Of a DNA stretch of 64,000 nt, positions 11,520 to 22,299 are shown one piece after another (positions within the stretch are counted from its first letter, which is position 1; the number at the start of each line of letters is the position of its first letter). The stretch covers positions 124,001 through 188,000 of the forward strand of contig NZ_VEHL01000009.1 of assembly GCF_007679965.1 (NCBI RefSeq), in the 5' to 3' direction. Under the pieces are notes generated by a model, which searched no databases, had not been told where the DNA came from, and saw only the letters and a program-made list of their open reading frames with translations. The position numbers and the translations under genes were made by a program. This DNA comes from Bordetella genomosp. 13 (GTDB lineage: Bacteria; Pseudomonadota; Gammaproteobacteria; Burkholderiales; Burkholderiaceae_B).

Positions 11520-12614
11520 ATGAACGTCCTCGAGTACTATCAACACACCCTGGCCGAACGCGGCTACAAGCCCGACGAGGCGCAGCAGCGCGCCATCGAT
11601 CGCCTGCAGCGCTATTACGACGACTGGGTGCGCTTCAAGTCGATGCGCTCGAACGCGCTGAAGAAGCTGCTCAGCCGGCCCGAGGTGCCGCGCGGCGTCT
11701 ACCTGTGGGGCGGCGTGGGGCGGGGAAAGAGTTTCCTGATGGACGCGTTCTACGCCACCGTGCCGGTGGTGCGCAAGACGCGCCTGCATTTCCATGAGTT
11801 CATGCGCGGCGTGCACCGCGAGCTCGACGAGGTCAAGGGCATGCAGGACCCCCTGGACGAAGTCGCGCGCCGCGTCGCCAAGCGCTATCGCCTGATCTGC
11901 TTCGACGAGTTCCACGTCTCGGACGTGGCGGACGCCATGATCCTGTATCGCCTGCTGCTCAAGCTGTTCGAGCACGGCACCTCGTTCGTCATGACGTCCA
12001 ACTACGAGCCGTCCACGCTGTATCCGGAAGGCCTGCACCGCGACCGCATCCTGCCGGCCATCAAGCTGATCCAGGACCGCATGGACGTGATGAACGTCGA
12101 TGCCGGCATCGACTACCGCCGCCGCACGCTCGAGCAGGTGCAGTGCTATCACAGCCCGCTGGACGAGCGCGCGAAGCAGGCGCTGCAGGAGGCCTTCGAC
12201 AAGCTGTCGGACACGCCGCCCGAGGCCAACCCCGTGCTGCGCATCGAGAACCGCGAAATCCGCGCGCAGGCGCTGGCCGGCTCGGTGGTGTGGTTCGACT
12301 TCACCACGCTGTGCGTCGGGCCGCGTTCGCAGAACGATTATCTGGAGCTGGCCAACCGCTTCCACGCAGTGGTCCTGTCCGACGTGCCACGCATGGGGCC
12401 GCGCCAGGCTTCCGAAGCGCGCCGCTTCACCTGGCTGATCGACGTGTTCTACGACCACAAGGTCAAGCTGATCATGTCGGCCGCGTGCCCGCCCGAAGAA
12501 CTGTACACGGAAGGGGCGCTGGCCAACGAGTTCCACCGCACGGTGTCGCGCATCCTGGAGATGCAGTCGCGCGAATACCTCGAGGCCGAGCGCCGCAAGA
12601 CGGTGCAGCTGTAG
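11520..12614 (+). CDS. zapE: Cell-division ATPase ZapE (AFG1 family)
   Basis: A 364-residue AAA-like ATPase. The Walker A motif is LWGGVGRGKSFLMD (about 62-75) and Walker B is LICFDEFHVSDVADA (about 124-138). The length and C-terminal block (SEARRFTWLIDVFYDHKVK) match AFG1/ZapE. ZapE acts on the Z-ring at late constriction in Escherichia coli. Its position after the odh genes is common in betaproteobacteria. The start ATG lacks a strong ribosome site, but no other start fits the conserved N-terminus MNVLEYYQ. Confidence 0.92.
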   Translation: MNVLEYYQHTLAERGYKPDEAQQRAIDRLQRYYDDWVRFKSMRSNALKKLLSRPEVPRGVYLWGGVGRGKSFLMDAFYATVPVVRKTRLHFHEFMRGVHRELDEVKGMQDPLDEVARRVAKRYRLICFDEFHVSDVADAMILYRLLLKLFEHGTSFVMTSNYEPSTLYPEGLHRDRILPAIKLIQDRMDVMNVDAGIDYRRRTLEQVQCYHSPLDERAKQALQEAFDKLSDTPPEANPVLRIENREIRAQALAGSVVWFDFTTLCVGPRSQNDYLELANRFHAVVLSDVPRMGPRQASEARRFTWLIDVFYDHKVKLIMSAACPPEELYTEGALANEFHRTVSRILEMQSREYLEAERRKTVQL

Positions 12615-12639
12615 GCCGGGCGACCGGTGCGCCCGCGGG

Positions 12640-12670
12640 GCCGGTGGCGGGACCGCGGTCCTGCCACGGC
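12640..12670 (+). terminator. Strong GC hairpin after zapE
   Basis: A long near-perfect stem pairs GCCGGTGGCGGGACC with GGTCCTGCCACGGC about 25 bases after the zapE stop. It lacks a T run, so it may be a factor-dependent end or an RNA-protecting hairpin. Confidence 0.4.
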
Positions 12671-12710
12671 GCGCCCATGTGGGAAAGCCCAGCCGGGTAG
12701 GCTTTTCTAA

Positions 12711-12729
12711 TTAAGAATGATTATAATTC
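12711..12729. promoter_or_regulatory. Putative Fur box overlapping a -10 hexamer
   Basis: The reverse strand reads TATAATCATTCTTA, which matches the core GATAATCATTATCA of the Fur consensus at 11 of 14 places. A perfect TATAAT at 12722-12727 lies within it on the plus strand, so Fur binding would block the promoter. It sits directly before the DUF3649/PepSY/DUF3325 operon, whose families are usually iron-repressed. Confidence 0.6.
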
Positions 12730-12760
12730 GTGCGTTTTGTTCGTCGTACGCCGAATTCCA

Positions 12761-13066
12761 GTGAAACCCGATCCCTCCGCCAGCCTGCTGCGTTACCGTT
12801 TCGCCGTCGCTTCACGCGCCGTTGCCGCCATCGGCGGCGGTTATGCCCTGGCCAGCGCCGCCGCGGCCTGCTTCGCCGTCTGGCTGCCCATGGCCCGCGT
12901 GGACGCGGTCATCACGGCGCAGATGCTGGCATTCGTGGCCTACGCCTGCGCGGTGATCTGGGTCTTCGCCACGCACAATGCCTGGCGGGCCTGGGCGGGC
13001 GTCCTGTTGCCGGCCGCCATCTTCGCCGGCCTGTGGTGGATCGCGCGCGTGCCGGGGGCCGCATGA
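12761..13066 (+). CDS. DUF3649 small membrane protein (iron-uptake associated)
   Basis: About 101 residues with three hydrophobic segments, matching the DUF3649 family often found next to PepSY iron-uptake proteins. I chose GTG at 12761 because transcription from the TATAAT at 12722 would begin near 12734, leaving almost no leader for the upstream TTG at 12737. The stop overlaps the start of the PepSY gene in an ATGA, implying translational coupling. Its function is not established; the iron link rests on the Fur box and the neighbours. Confidence 0.7.
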   Translation: MKPDPSASLLRYRFAVASRAVAAIGGGYALASAAAACFAVWLPMARVDAVITAQMLAFVAYACAVIWVFATHNAWRAWAGVLLPAAIFAGLWWIARVPGAA

Positions 13067-14901
13067 GCACCGTACACGCCCATGACGCAGCGGCCAGGCC
13101 CGCGAAACCCGCCTCCGACGCCGGAGCCGCGAACGGCGGCAAGCCGCGTCCCGCGCAGGCCGAGGGCTTGCGCCAGGCGATGTCCTGGCTGCACACCTGG
13201 TCCGGCCTGATCTTCGGCTGGGTGCTGTTCGCGATGTTCCTGACGGGCACGCTGGCGTTCTTCCGTCCGGAGATCACCCGCTGGATGCAGCCCGAGATCT
13301 CGGTGCACGCGGTGTCCACGGCGCAGTCCGTCGCGGTGGCCGAACGCTTCCTGCGCGAGAAGGCGCCCGACGCGACGCGCTGGTTCATCTCGCCGTCCAG
13401 CCCGCGCGAGCCGGCCATCCTGCTCACGTACCAGATTCCCAAGCCACCGCCCGGCCAGCGCGCCTTCAAGCGCGCGGTGCTGGATCCGCAGACGGGGCAG
13501 GAGCTCGCGCTGCGCGACACGCGCGGCGGCGAGTTCTTCTACCGCTTTCATTTCGAGCTGGAAATGGGCTATCCCTGGGGACGCTGGCTGGCCAGCATCG
13601 CGGGCATGTTCATGCTGCTGGCCATCATCAGCGGCATCATCACGCACAAGAAGATCTTCGCCGATTTCTTCACCTTCCGGCCCGGCAAGGGCGGGCAGCG
13701 CGCCTGGATGGATGGCCACAACGTGCTGTCGGTGCTGGGCCTGCCGTTCCACCTGATGATCACCTTCAGCGGCGTGCTGCTGTTCGCGACCATGCTGCTG
13801 CCCGCGGGCATCCTGGCGTCCTACGACAACGAGCGCCAGTTCTTCGACGAGGCCTTCCCCGCATTCGCCGTGAGCAAGGCGTCCGGCAAGCCCGCCGAGC
13901 TGCTGCCGCTGGCGCCGCTGGTGGCCAAGGCCCAGGCCGACTGGCAGGGCGGGCGGGTCGGGCGCGTGGTGGTCAGCCAGCCCGGCGACGCGGCTGCCAC
14001 GGTCAGCATCGGCCGAGCGTCGTCCGAACGCGTGTCCTATGGCCGCCTGGCGCCCACGATCACCTACAGCGGCGTGGACGGGCACCTGATCAGCCGCAAC
14101 GATGCGCAAAGCGGCGCGGCCACCACGGCCGGCACCATCATCGGCCTGCACCTGGGTCTGTACGCCGAGCCGCTGCTGCGCTGGTTCTATTTCGTGGTCA
14201 GCATGGCCGGCACGGCCATGGTGGGCTCGGGCCTGGTGCTGTGGATCGCCAAGCGCCGCCAGAAGCTCAAGGCGGGCGCGCCCGACACTTTCTCGCTGCG
14301 CGTGGTGGACGCGCTCAATGCCGGCACCATCGCGGGCCTGGGCGTGGCCTGCGCCGCCTTCTTCTGGGCCAACCGCGTGCTGCCGGCCGGCCTGCCGGAC
14401 CACGGCAAGTGGGAAACGCGCGCCTTCTTCATTTCATGGGGCGCCTGCTACCTGTATGCCTTCGTGCGCGGCCGCGGCAAGTGGCGCGAGCTGCTGTGGG
14501 CCGCCGCCGTGCTGCTGATGGCGCTGCCCGTGGTCAATGCCCTGACGACGTCGCGCCACCTGGGCGTGTCGCTGCCTGCCGGCGACTGGGTCATGGCAGG
14601 CTTCGACCTGACCGTGCTGGTGTGCGGCGGCCTGATGGCCTGGATCGCGTACCGCGCGGGCCGCGCCCGTCCCGCGGCTGCGCGGGCCGGGGCCAGGCCC
14701 CGCGCGGGAGCGCCCGGGGCCGCCGCTGCCGCACGCGCTGAATCCGCCGGATCATCTGCATCGTCTGCCTCCGCCGCGCCGGCGCGCGCCGCATCGGTTG
14801 CTTCCGGCGCTTCCGCCGCGCCAGCGCGCGCCGCTTCCGCCGCTTCCTCCCCGCGCGCCCAGGCCCAGTCCGGCGCGGCACCCGCCTACGAATCGAGGTG
14901 A
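13063..14901 (+). CDS. PepSY-associated transmembrane protein (PiuB-like)
   Basis: A 612-residue inner-membrane protein of the PepSY_TM group. LRQAMSWLHTWSGLIFGWVL opens the first membrane segment, and further segments occur near residues 185-215, 225-255, 370-400 and in four C-terminal helices. PiuB-like proteins are linked to siderophore reduction or iron release from ferric chelates. The last 75 residues are Ala/Ser/Arg-rich low-complexity sequence with a 26-bp direct repeat of 42-bp period (14767-14792 and 14809-14834), probably a disordered tail. Overlaps the gene before it by four bases and is followed closely by the DUF3325 gene. Confidence 0.85.
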   Translation: MSTVHAHDAAARPAKPASDAGAANGGKPRPAQAEGLRQAMSWLHTWSGLIFGWVLFAMFLTGTLAFFRPEITRWMQPEISVHAVSTAQSVAVAERFLREKAPDATRWFISPSSPREPAILLTYQIPKPPPGQRAFKRAVLDPQTGQELALRDTRGGEFFYRFHFELEMGYPWGRWLASIAGMFMLLAIISGIITHKKIFADFFTFRPGKGGQRAWMDGHNVLSVLGLPFHLMITFSGVLLFATMLLPAGILASYDNERQFFDEAFPAFAVSKASGKPAELLPLAPLVAKAQADWQGGRVGRVVVSQPGDAAATVSIGRASSERVSYGRLAPTITYSGVDGHLISRNDAQSGAATTAGTIIGLHLGLYAEPLLRWFYFVVSMAGTAMVGSGLVLWIAKRRQKLKAGAPDTFSLRVVDALNAGTIAGLGVACAAFFWANRVLPAGLPDHGKWETRAFFISWGACYLYAFVRGRGKWRELLWAAAVLLMALPVVNALTTSRHLGVSLPAGDWVMAGFDLTVLVCGGLMAWIAYRAGRARPAAARAGARPRAGAPGAAAAARAESAGSSASSASAAPARAASVASGASAAPARAASAASSPRAQAQSGAAPAYESR

Positions 14902-14905
14902 TCGC

Positions 14906-15232
14906 ATGAATGCCGCCGCCTTCTGCCTGGCCTACGCCGGATTCTCCGCCCTGTGCCTGGCCATGGATCGCCATTACGAGGACGTGTTCGACCGCGAGAT
15001 CCCCCGCCCGCACCGCCTGCTGCTGCGCCTGTTGGGGTGGCTGGGACTGGCCTTGTCGCTGGGCGCGTCCGCGGCGGCCTGGGGCTGGAGCTATGGCACC
15101 ATCGAATGGGTGGGCATCCTGAGCCTGGCCGGGCTGTTGCTGATCTGGTTCCTGACCTATTGGCCGCGCGCGGCCCTGGCCACCGGAGGCGCCTGCGCGC
15201 TGGCCGCGCCGGTGCTGGCCTGGGCGGCCTGA
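14906..15232 (+). CDS. DUF3325 small membrane protein
   Basis: A 108-residue protein with three predicted membrane segments. The family DUF3325 co-occurs with DUF3649 and PepSY proteins in iron-responsive operons. The ATG at 14906 follows GAGGTGATCGC, and the ribosome site overlaps the end of the PepSY gene, so the three genes form one operon. No enzymatic motif is visible and its role is unknown. A longer frame begins upstream inside the PepSY tail but is not conserved-looking. Confidence 0.75.
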   Translation: MNAAAFCLAYAGFSALCLAMDRHYEDVFDREIPRPHRLLLRLLGWLGLALSLGASAAAWGWSYGTIEWVGILSLAGLLLIWFLTYWPRAALATGGACALAAPVLAWAA

Positions 15233-15297
15233 CGCCTTTTCGGGGCGGCATGGCGGAGTACACTGCGGCTTCCGTCCACTCGCCTCCCGCCGCAGTC

Positions 15298-16629
15298 ATG
15301 AATACCCGCGTCCTCACCGGCATCACCACCACCGGCACCCCGCACCTGGGCAACTATGCCGGGGCCATCCGTCCGGCCATCCAGGCCAGCACGCAACCCG
15401 GCGTCGACGCGTTCTTCTTCCTGGCCGACTACCACGCGCTGATCAAGTGCGACGATCCGGCGCGGGTGGCGCGTTCGCGGCTGGAGCTGGCCGCCACGTG
15501 GCTGGCCGCGGGATTGGACCCCGAGCGCGTCACGTTCTACCGCCAGTCCGACGTGCCCGAGATTCCCGAGCTGTGCTGGCTGCTTACCTGCGTCACGCCC
15601 AAGGGCCTGATGAACCGCGCGCACGCCTACAAGGCCTCGGTCGACCAGAACACGGCCAAGGGCGTGGAGCCGGACGACGGCGTCACCATGGGGCTGTTCT
15701 CGTATCCCATCCTGATGGCGGCGGACATCGTGATGTTCAACGCGCACAAGGTGCCGGTGGGCCGCGACCAGGTGCAGCACCTGGAGATGGCGCGCGACAT
15801 CGCGCAGCGCTTCAACCACCTGTACGGCAGCGATTTCTTCGTGTTGCCCGAGGTGGTGATCGAAGAGGAAGTGGCCACGCTGCCCGGCCTGGACGGCCGC
15901 AAGATGTCCAAGAGCTACAACAACACCATCCCGCTGTTCGAGGGTGGCGCCGCGGCGCTGCGCGCGGCGGTGATGCGCATCGTGACCGATTCGCGCCAGC
16001 CCGGCGAACCGAAGGATGCCGAGAACTCGCACCTGTACACCCTGTACCGGGCGTTCGCCACGCCCGCCGAAAGCGCCGCGTTCCGCGCGCAGCTCGAGAG
16101 CGGCATGGGGTGGGGCGAGGCCAAGACGGCGCTGTACGAGCGCCTGGAAGGCATCCTGGCACCCATGCGCGAGCGCTACGACGCGCTGATGGCCCATCCC
16201 GAACGCATCGAGGAGATCCTGCAGCAGGGTGCGCGCAAGGCCCGCGCCATGGCGGCGCCCGCCCTGCAGGTGCTGCGCGAGGCCGTGGGCCTGCGCAACC
16301 TGGGCGCGCAGGCGGCCGACAGGAAGGGGGCCAAGGCCAAGGCGGCCAAGGGGGCGCGCTTTGTCAGCTTCCGCGATGCGGACGGCAGCTTCCGCTTCCG
16401 ACTGCTGGCTGCCGACGGCCAGGAGCTCCTGACCTCGCAGGCCTATGCCGACCCCAAGCAGGCGGGCGCCGCCATGAAGCGACTGCCCGCCGAGGCGCAG
16501 TTGCGCGCCACCGGCGAGGCCTCGTATGCCGTCCAGCTGGACGGCGCGGACGTGGCCGCCAGTCCCGCAGGCAGCGTGGCGGGTACCCTGGACCGTGCCC
16601 GCGAGGCGCTGGCCGAACTGGCGCAATGA
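15298..16629 (+). CDS. trpS: Tryptophanyl-tRNA synthetase with C-terminal DUF1508-like domain
   Basis: A 443-residue class I aminoacyl-tRNA synthetase. The HIGH-equivalent is TGTPHLGNYAG near residue 15 and the KMSKS loop is GRKMSKSYNN near 203. The canonical enzyme ends near residue 335-340. A Lys/Ala-rich linker then leads to about 90 more residues containing GSFRFRLLAADGQELLTSQ, which resembles the YegP/DUF1508 fold. Such an extension is absent from the short Escherichia coli enzyme and may aid tRNA or protein contacts. Start at ATG 15298 fits the conserved N-terminus. Confidence 0.95.
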   Translation: MNTRVLTGITTTGTPHLGNYAGAIRPAIQASTQPGVDAFFFLADYHALIKCDDPARVARSRLELAATWLAAGLDPERVTFYRQSDVPEIPELCWLLTCVTPKGLMNRAHAYKASVDQNTAKGVEPDDGVTMGLFSYPILMAADIVMFNAHKVPVGRDQVQHLEMARDIAQRFNHLYGSDFFVLPEVVIEEEVATLPGLDGRKMSKSYNNTIPLFEGGAAALRAAVMRIVTDSRQPGEPKDAENSHLYTLYRAFATPAESAAFRAQLESGMGWGEAKTALYERLEGILAPMRERYDALMAHPERIEEILQQGARKARAMAAPALQVLREAVGLRNLGAQAADRKGAKAKAAKGARFVSFRDADGSFRFRLLAADGQELLTSQAYADPKQAGAAMKRLPAEAQLRATGEASYAVQLDGADVAASPAGSVAGTLDRAREALAELAQ

Positions 16630-16640
16630 GCCATCGGCAG

Positions 16641-16679
16641 CGGGGCGAGGTTCGCGAAACGAACCCGTCCCGTTTTTTT
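16641..16679 (+). terminator. Rho-independent terminator of trpS
   Basis: GGGGCGAGGTTCG pairs with CGAACCCGTCCC around a CGAAA loop and is followed by seven T residues, about 12 bases after the trpS stop. Confidence 0.85.
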
Positions 16680-16692
16680 ATGCCATAAGTTT

Positions 16693-16707
16693 GCTCAAAA
16701 ATTGAGC
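16693..16707. promoter_or_regulatory. Palindrome upstream of the lapG-like gene
   Basis: GCTCAA-AAA-TTGAGC is a perfect 6-bp inverted repeat with a three-base spacer, about 100 bases before the lapG-like start. It could be an operator for a dimeric regulator. No regulator gene adjoins it. Confidence 0.35.
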
Positions 16708-16808
16708 GCAGACATTTTGTTTCGATAGACAACTCTTGTGGTAATTTCCGACTCCGTCGGAGGCCGTTTTCTGCCTTCAGGCCGTACTACCTGTCTCAAG
16801 CGAGCATC

Positions 16809-17471
16809 ATGTCCATTCCCCTGTATCCGGCCATGCGGGCCGGCTGGGCTGTATTGCTGTGCCTGGCCTGCTGGAGCGGCGCCGCCGGCGCATTGGAATT
16901 GAATCCCGACCGGCTGCGCCACACAGCCGAGAGCCGCTATGGCCCGCAGGCGGTGCAGGCCGTGGCCGACTGGCTGCTGCAATTGCACAACGATGCGGCG
17001 TTGCCGGAGCGCGACAAGATCGACCGCGTCAACGACTTCTGGAATCGCAGCCTGCTGCCGGCCGAGAGCATCGCGCGGCCTGCGATGGACTGGGCCACGC
17101 CGCTGGAGATCCTGGCCCGGGGGCGCGGCGCGTACGCCGACTATGCCATCGGCAAATATTTCTCGCTGGCGGTGCTGGGCGTGCCCGTGGACCGCCTGCG
17201 CTTCATCTACGTCGAGGCCCGGCCCGAAGGCGGACGGCCGCTGCCGCACATGGTGCTGGGCTATTACCCCACGCCCAGCGCCGAGCCGCTGGTGCTGGAC
17301 AACCTGGCCCAGGCCGTGCTGCCCGCCACGCAGCGCCCCGATCTGATCCCCGTGTTCAGTTTCAGCGCGGGCGGCGTCTATCTGGACGACGGCCGCGCCG
17401 CCCCGGCCGATCGCGTCGGCCGCTGGCGCGCGCTGCTGCTGCGCATGCGGCGCGAAGGCCTGGAACCCTGA
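16809..17471 (+). CDS. LapG-like periplasmic protein lacking the catalytic cysteine
   Basis: A 220-residue protein of the bacterial transglutaminase-like cysteine proteinase family (LapG). Residues 1-28 form a signal peptide. LapG normally has Cys-His-Asp catalysis with Asp-Cys-Glu at the active site, the acidic pair binding calcium. Here the block reads GRGAYADYAIGKYFSL, so Ala108-Tyr109-Ala110 replaces Asp-Cys-Glu; His147 (HMVLGYY) and Asp164 (LVLDNL) remain. The mature chain contains no cysteine at all. It therefore cannot be a cysteine protease, yet the fold appears intact and the frame is open. It is followed 22 bases later by a lapD-like gene, so it may act as a non-catalytic partner or decoy. 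Confidence 0.82.
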   Translation: MSIPLYPAMRAGWAVLLCLACWSGAAGALELNPDRLRHTAESRYGPQAVQAVADWLLQLHNDAALPERDKIDRVNDFWNRSLLPAESIARPAMDWATPLEILARGRGAYADYAIGKYFSLAVLGVPVDRLRFIYVEARPEGGRPLPHMVLGYYPTPSAEPLVLDNLAQAVLPATQRPDLIPVFSFSAGGVYLDDGRAAPADRVGRWRALLLRMRREGLEP

Positions 17472-17493
17472 TTGGAGTGTGTAGGAAGTGCCC

Positions 17494-19455
17494 ATGTCGA
17501 TTTTTCGGCGATTGCTGCTGAGTATTTCCCTGGTGATAGCCGCCATCCTGGTAGGCGTGCTGGCCCTGAGCCTCTCGTCCGCGCGCGAATACCTGTCCGG
17601 CCAGTTGCAGATGCAAGGCCGCGACGCGGCCGTGTCCCTGGCGCTGGCGCTGTCCCAGCCCGGCAGCGCGGATCCCGCCGTGCAGGCGCTGCTGGTCAGT
17701 TCGCTGTTCGATGGCGGCAACTTCCGGGAAGTGAGTTTCGAGGACGCGCAGGGCAAGCCCATCGTGCAGCGCCGTCACGACCAGGCCGAGCAGCCGGCCG
17801 TGCCGGCCTGGTTCCGCACCTTGGTGCCCCTGCATGCGCCCGCCGTCAGCCACGCCGTGAACAACGGCTGGCGCCAGATCGGCTCGGTCACGCTGGTGGC
17901 CGATGACGCCTATGCCTGGGAGACGCTGTGGAGCAGCTGCCTGCGCATGATGGGGCTGGTGCTGGCGGCCGGGCTGCTGTGGAGCCTGTTCGCCTGGTGG
18001 CTGGCCCGCTGGCTGCGCGGCGGCGTCATGTCCGAGCTGAGCGAGCACGTGCGCACGCTGGGCCGCGGCCAATGGAATCGCGCGCCCGCAGTCCCGCGCG
18101 TGGCCGAGATGAGCGACGTGGCCGACGCCGTGAACGAAGCGCGCGAGCAGCTGCGTTCGACGGCCGAGGCGCAGGCTGCCCGCGCCGAGTCCATGCGCGT
18201 GGAGCTGGACCGCGACGTGGTCACCGGCGCCGCGAGCCGCAAGGCCTTCCTGCAGGACCTGGAGTCGGCCCTGGCCGAGTCCGTCGAGGACGCCGAGGCG
18301 CGCCAGCGCTATCCCATGGGCCACGTGCTGGTGTTCCGCCAACGCGACCTGGCGGGCATCAACCGCCACATGCATCGCGCCCTGGCCGACCAATGGCTGC
18401 GCATGGTGTACGAGCGGCTGCACAGCGTGGTGTCGGCGCGGCGCCAGCCCGGCGCCGTGCTTGGCCGCCTGAACGGCTCCGACTTCGCGCTGTTGTTCCC
18501 GAATTCCACCACGCCGGTGGCCACGCTGCTGGCCGAACGCCTGCGCGCCGAGCTGCGCCACCTGCGCATCCCGGTGGGCGAGGGCGCGCTGTGCCGCTGG
18601 GCGCTGGCGCTGACGAACTACCTGCCGGGCGCGCAGCCCGGCGACGTGCTGGCGCGCCTGGACCATGCGCTGATGCAGGCCGAGAGCCTGGGCGACGACC
18701 AGCCGCAGTTCGCGCCCGAGGACGCGCCGCAGGGCCTGGCGATGGGCGAGACGGCCTGGAAGGAAGCGATCCAGAACGGCGTGCGCCTGAGCCTGTATTC
18801 GCTATCGGTGGACCCGCTGGTGGACCTGCACGGCCAGGTCGTGCGCCACGAGGCGCAGCTGACCCTGCAGGCCAACGGCGCGCAAGAGGCGATACCCGCC
18901 CATCTGTTCATTCCCGCGGCGGTGCGCCTGAACCTGTCGGCCGACTGCGACCTGCAGGCGGTGCGGCTGGGGCTGGACTGGCTGGCGGAAAATGCCGGCG
19001 ACCTGACGGTGCGCCTGTCGCTGCCGTCGCTCAAGCAGGCCAGTTTCCTGACGCAGCTGCACAAGCTGCTGTCCGAGTCGCCCCCCCTGGCGCGCCGCCT
19101 GTTCGTGGAGATCGATGCGCACGGCCTGGTCGAGCAGTACGCCACCGTGGAAGACCTTTGCCGGCTGGCGGCCCGCCTGGGCACGCGCGTGGGCCTGCGC
19201 CGCCTGGCGCAGCAGTTCAGCGCGCTGACGCGCCTGCATGGCCTGCCGCTGGCCTACGTGAAGCTGGGCGGCGGCTTCGTGTCCGGCCTGGCGAAGAGCC
19301 CTGGCAGCCAGGCGCTGGCCGCCACGGTGATCGACCTGGCACACCAGCGCGACATCGACGTGTGCGCCGAGGACGTGCCTGACGCGCAGACACGCCAGGC
19401 GCTGGAGGCGCTGGGGATCACGCTGATGCGGGGTCCGGGGGTGGTGGCGGCCTGA
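17494..19455 (+). CDS. LapD-like degenerate GGDEF/EAL inner-membrane receptor
   Basis: A 653-residue protein with an N-terminal membrane helix, a periplasmic LapD/MoxY-type domain (about 35-145), a second helix (about 150-170), a HAMP segment, a degenerate GGDEF domain (NGSDF near 328) and a C-terminal EAL-like domain (about 430-650). LapD senses cytosolic c-di-GMP and holds LapG in the periplasm. In the EAL domain the usual QPV entry is lost, EAL reads HEAQL (about 452), DDFG reads RRLAQQF and the terminal QGY reads RGPG, which is more decay than in typical LapD proteins. Ribosome site AGGAAG precedes ATG 17494. Whether it still binds c-di-GMP is open. Confidence 0.85.
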   Translation: MSIFRRLLLSISLVIAAILVGVLALSLSSAREYLSGQLQMQGRDAAVSLALALSQPGSADPAVQALLVSSLFDGGNFREVSFEDAQGKPIVQRRHDQAEQPAVPAWFRTLVPLHAPAVSHAVNNGWRQIGSVTLVADDAYAWETLWSSCLRMMGLVLAAGLLWSLFAWWLARWLRGGVMSELSEHVRTLGRGQWNRAPAVPRVAEMSDVADAVNEAREQLRSTAEAQAARAESMRVELDRDVVTGAASRKAFLQDLESALAESVEDAEARQRYPMGHVLVFRQRDLAGINRHMHRALADQWLRMVYERLHSVVSARRQPGAVLGRLNGSDFALLFPNSTTPVATLLAERLRAELRHLRIPVGEGALCRWALALTNYLPGAQPGDVLARLDHALMQAESLGDDQPQFAPEDAPQGLAMGETAWKEAIQNGVRLSLYSLSVDPLVDLHGQVVRHEAQLTLQANGAQEAIPAHLFIPAAVRLNLSADCDLQAVRLGLDWLAENAGDLTVRLSLPSLKQASFLTQLHKLLSESPPLARRLFVEIDAHGLVEQYATVEDLCRLAARLGTRVGLRRLAQQFSALTRLHGLPLAYVKLGGGFVSGLAKSPGSQALAATVIDLAHQRDIDVCAEDVPDAQTRQALEALGITLMRGPGVVAA

Positions 19456-19585
19456 GCGGCCCGTGGGCCGATGGGGCAATGCAACGGGCCGTCCGGCCGC
19501 TGGCCCGGCACGGCCCGACCTGACCTGGCTCGGGCGGCAACGGGTCGACGTCCGGAACGGACTGGCCGAATCCCGCGTCACGGCG

Positions 19586-19616
19586 AAAAAAGCGGCGGTC
19601 CATGGACCGCCGCTTT
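19586..19616. terminator. Bidirectional terminator between lapD-like gene and tex
   Basis: A perfect 22-bp palindrome (19592-19613, GCGGCGGTCCA and its complement) is flanked by six A on the left and four T on the right. It can end transcription of both convergent genes. Confidence 0.85.
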
Positions 19617-19635
19617 TGCGTCGAATGCCCGCGTA

Positions 19636-22098
<2,463 letters not shown>

Positions 22099-22299
22099 CT
22101 TTCGCGACGTCGGCAAAGGAAAACAAGGGGCGGATTTTGCCATAAGCCGCCGCCGCGACCCGTCTCCAGACGTGACGCACCTGGCACGGCGCCCCGGGAG
22201 GGGCGGGTATCATGATGGTCTGCGCGGCGCTGCCCGCGCCTCATCCGCTTCCGTTCGCGCCCGTGCGGCGGCCCGGCCTTTCCCCTGCGCACGCTTCCC

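Noticed and set aside
14702..14901. The Ala/Ser-rich repeats at the end of the PepSY gene as a separate repeat element
   Set aside because: They are in frame, only two imperfect copies, and best read as a low-complexity protein tail.
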